Assembly: GCF_003201475.1 (NCBI RefSeq)
Contig: NZ_QJJK01000004.1
Span: 8,631 to 72,630, forward strand
Direction: 5' to 3'
Length of the DNA stretch: 64,000 bases
Source of the DNA: Chelatococcus asaccharovorans
Lineage (GTDB): Bacteria > Pseudomonadota > Alphaproteobacteria > Rhizobiales > Beijerinckiaceae
This document shows, one piece after another, positions 61,906-64,000 of the stretch. Each line of letters begins with the position of its first letter. Within the stretch, counting starts at the first letter, position 1. Both the position numbers and the translations under genes were made by a program. The notes under the pieces are model-generated. The model did no database searches, had not been told where the DNA came from, and worked only from the letters and a program-made list of their open reading frames with translations.

Positions 61906-62714
61906 CGCGCTCCTTCTTGCAATCGCGCCAGCACGCCCCCTTCGGCTCCCCGCTCTATGCGATCTGCGAAGATGCTCTCGGCGATGCGCAGATCGGCCTC
62001 GCTATCGATTTCGTACCATTTGAGGTCGTCGCACCGGGCTGCCGCCAGCCGCAGCCCATGCCGTTCGATGAGGCGCGCGAACAACTCCTCCGTATAGGAT
62101 TTGACCGCGCCCGCACCGACGATCTCGTCGAGATAGGGAACGATCTTCGAACGCAGGTCCGTGCCCGACAATCGAATGAGATTCATGGTCTTGAAGAGCT
62201 GCGGCGACCCGCTGGCGAGATCGGCGGCCGTTTGCTTCATGCGGAACTCGGCGATGTAGCCGTTATCGGCAAGGACGACAGCAGAGCCTTCCATCATGGA
62301 ATCGAACGGCGCGACAGCCGTGACGTTCTGCGCGTCGCCTAGGTTGAGGCAGCGCAGCGCGTCGAGCTCGAAAAGCACGTCGCCCTCAAGCAGATAGGTG
62401 TCGCCCTGCAGCAGCGCCTCTCGCGCCAGCCAAAGCGAATAGGCGCTGCCTGTTCTGTCGAAGACGCTGGATTCGACATAGGTGATGTCCAGATTGCCGA
62501 AGCGGAGGCCGCATGCATACTGGATAGCATCCTTGCGATAGCCGACGACGATGGTCACGTCCTCGACTCCGACGGCTTCGAGATTGCGCAGCGCGTTGAA
62601 GAGGATTGGCGTCCCATGCACCGCCACGAGGGACTTGGGCATGAGATCGGTATGGGGGCGAAGACGGGAGCCAAGCCCTGCGGCCAGAATGACGGCCTTC
62701 TTTATCTGCGTCAT
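61902..62714 (-). CDS. Nucleotidyltransferase, PntC/LicC-like (phosphonate or phosphocholine cytidylyltransferase)
   Basis: A 270-residue sugar-nucleotidyltransferase-fold protein. The signature is at the N-terminus (VILAAGLGSRLRPHTDLMPKSLV), followed by VVGYRKDAIQYACG, FDRTGSAYSLWLARE, the metal-binding LLEGDVLFE and a C-terminal WYEIDSEADLRIAE. This is the pattern of LicC and of PntC, which activate phosphocholine or 2-aminoethylphosphonate with CTP. The ATG at 62714 has GGAG 7 bp upstream and is preferred over a TTG at 62720. It is coupled to the CDP-alcohol transferase by a 4-bp overlap. PntC is favoured over LicC because of the nearby phosphonate-type genes; no residue proves it. Confidence 0.8.
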   Translation of the reverse strand: MTQIKKAVILAAGLGSRLRPHTDLMPKSLVAVHGTPILFNALRNLEAVGVEDVTIVVGYRKDAIQYACGLRFGNLDITYVESSVFDRTGSAYSLWLAREALLQGDTYLLEGDVLFELDALRCLNLGDAQNVTAVAPFDSMMEGSAVVLADNGYIAEFRMKQTAADLASGSPQLFKTMNLIRLSGTDLRSKIVPYLDEIVGAGAVKSYTEELFARLIERHGLRLAAARCDDLKWYEIDSEADLRIAESIFADRIERGAEGGVLARLQEGAR

Positions 62715-62754
62715 GATCAATCTCCGGTTCGAGGGATGGAAATGAGGTGGCGGC

Positions 62755-63951
62755 CTAACGGCTTTTCAGGGCGTTGAGCGTGCCGACCAGCTTTTCCAGG
62801 GCTGGGATCAGAAGCTCGGGCAGCGCGCCGAAGGACAAGCGCAACCCGACCGGATCGCCGAAGGTCGAGCCGGCCACGGAGGCGACGCCGGTTTCCTCGA
62901 GGAGGAGGCGCGCGATATCGTCGACCGTCTTGACCGGACCTCCGACCGGCAGCCCGGCAAGCAACTCGGTCAGGTCGAGATAGAAGAAGAACGAGCCATC
63001 CGCCCGCGGTACGGGCACATCGGGGAGCCGCGCCAGGATCGCTAGCCCGTCAGTCCGCGCTTTGGTCAGGCGCGCGAACATATGCTTCTCGAACACGCCG
63101 TCCGTGGCCGAGAGGTGGTGCAGGATTGCGTGCTGGGCGATGACATTGGCATTGGACGTCGTGTGGCTCTGCAGTTTCTTCGCCGCCGAGACGATCTCGG
63201 GTGGAGCGGCGAAGTAACCAAGGCGCCAGCCGGTGATCGCGAGTTCCTTGGAAAAGGCATTGACCAGGATCGTTCGCGAGCGGACACTCGGATGCGCGGT
63301 AACGATCGATTCATGCGCCTCGCTGGTGTAGACGAAGCTCGAATAGCATTCGTCCGAGATGATCCAGAGCTGATCGTTTATGGCGAGGTCGCCGATCGCC
63401 TGCAGGGTCGCCCGGTCATAAACGGCACCCGTCGGGTTGTTGGGCGAGTTGAGGATGATTGCTTTCGTCTTCGGCGTCACCGCGGCTCGGATGCTGTCGA
63501 TCGTCGGGACGTAGCTCGGTCCCTTGACGTCGACGAAAACGGGCTTGGCGCCGGCGAGCAGGACCTGCGACGGGAAGGTCGGCCAGCAAGGCCGGAAGAT
63601 GATCACTTCGTCGCCGGGGTTGAAGACGGCCAAGGCCGCATCGAGGAGCGCCTGCTTGGCGCCGTTGGTGATGACGATATTCTCGGCGGTCCATTTCACA
63701 GGTGTGCTCGCCGTCAATTTCGTGGCCACCGCTTCGCGCAGCGGCATGATCCCGATGGAATCGGTATAGCGGTTGACGCCGGCGTCGATTGCGGCAATGG
63801 CGCCGTCGCGTACCGTCTTCGGCGGTGCGATGATCACCTCTCCGGCCGCAAGGTCGATGATCTCTTTTCCGGCTGCGGCTGCAACTTTTGCGGCCTCTCT
63901 GGCGGCGGCGGTTCCCGATCCCGAAAGCAAAGACATCCGTTGCGCAAGCAT
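62755..63951 (-). CDS. Class I aminotransferase upstream of the cytidylyltransferase
   Basis: A 398-residue fold-type I aminotransferase of the aspartate type: IIDLAAGEVIIAPPKTVRDG, ILNSPNNPTGAVYD, IISDECYSSFVY and the PLP lysine in LVNAFSKELAITGWRLGYF. The ATG at 63951 has a near-ideal AAAGGAGG 6 bp upstream. It shares the fold subclass of the aminotransferase at 38586-39800 but is clearly divergent. In a phosphonate biosynthesis setting it would make phosphonoalanine from phosphonopyruvate, or an aminoalkylphosphonate from its aldehyde. The operon may continue beyond the window edge at 64000, where pepM would be expected. Confidence 0.84.
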   Translation of the reverse strand: MLAQRMSLLSGSGTAAAREAAKVAAAAGKEIIDLAAGEVIIAPPKTVRDGAIAAIDAGVNRYTDSIGIMPLREAVATKLTASTPVKWTAENIVITNGAKQALLDAALAVFNPGDEVIIFRPCWPTFPSQVLLAGAKPVFVDVKGPSYVPTIDSIRAAVTPKTKAIILNSPNNPTGAVYDRATLQAIGDLAINDQLWIISDECYSSFVYTSEAHESIVTAHPSVRSRTILVNAFSKELAITGWRLGYFAAPPEIVSAAKKLQSHTTSNANVIAQHAILHHLSATDGVFEKHMFARLTKARTDGLAILARLPDVPVPRADGSFFFYLDLTELLAGLPVGGPVKTVDDIARLLLEETGVASVAGSTFGDPVGLRLSFGALPELLIPALEKLVGTLNALKSR

Positions 63952-64000
63952 GTGCGCCTCCTTTGATCGGACTGTTGGTGGTGTGGCCTTTGGCGGCTGT

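Overview
The window looks like chromosome from a high-GC alphaproteobacterium, most likely of the order Hyphomicrobiales (Rhizobiales). This is inferred from the base composition, the Rhizobiales-type dispersed palindromes near 1.9, 25.9 and 30.1 kb, cob genes of the CobQ/CobO type, and an O-antigen initiation set like the Rhizobium QuiNAc genes. No rRNA, tRNA or CRISPR array was seen.

Left part (1-14.8 kb): a scrambled stretch holds a truncated lysR copy, an RTX-type secreted protein gene, palindromic repeats and an IS630 remnant. It leads into an intact lysR divergent from a tightly coupled operon. That operon encodes a five-part oligopeptide-type ABC importer, HyuA, HyuB and a DSD1/D-threonine-aldolase-like PLP enzyme, and probably takes up and opens a cyclic or D-amino-acid-containing compound. 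dapD follows on the other strand.

Middle (15-37 kb): an ABC exporter-like protein with degenerate ATPase motifs and a metallo-beta-lactamase-fold hydrolase; a GT4 / reductase / dehydratase trio for O-antigen initiation; an OpgC-type membrane protein; cobU-cobO-cobQ; a class I aminotransferase; a PotF-like polyamine-binding protein; glucokinase; an orphan sugar-type binding protein; and an N-acyl deacylase coupled to a D-cysteine-desulfhydrase-like enzyme, divergent from an RpiR regulator.

Right part (37.7-64 kb): this is the most unusual region. At 37.7-45.6 kb a phosphonopyruvate-hydrolase-like gene, an aminotransferase, a LysR regulator, an alkaline-phosphatase-superfamily hydrolase and a Ugp-like ABC importer suggest uptake and breakdown of an organophosphonate such as phosphonoalanine. 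At 61.3-64 kb an aminotransferase, a PntC/LicC-like cytidylyltransferase and a CDP-alcohol phosphatidyltransferase suggest nucleotide activation of a phosphonate or phospho-amino-alcohol and its attachment to a lipid or glycan. Between them lies about 15.7 kb of visibly lower GC. It holds two paralogous binding proteins, two MocR-like aminotransferases without a DNA-binding domain, two paralogous methyltransferases, HyuBA, an alpha/beta hydrolase, a GNAT acetyltransferase, an N-acyl deacylase, a SelA/DgaE-like PLP enzyme and an unrecognised small protein. At both edges these genes continue the operons of the flanking phosphonate genes with almost no gap, so the whole 37.7-64 kb may be one composite metabolic system. 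The pathway that would connect these enzymes is not one I recognise.
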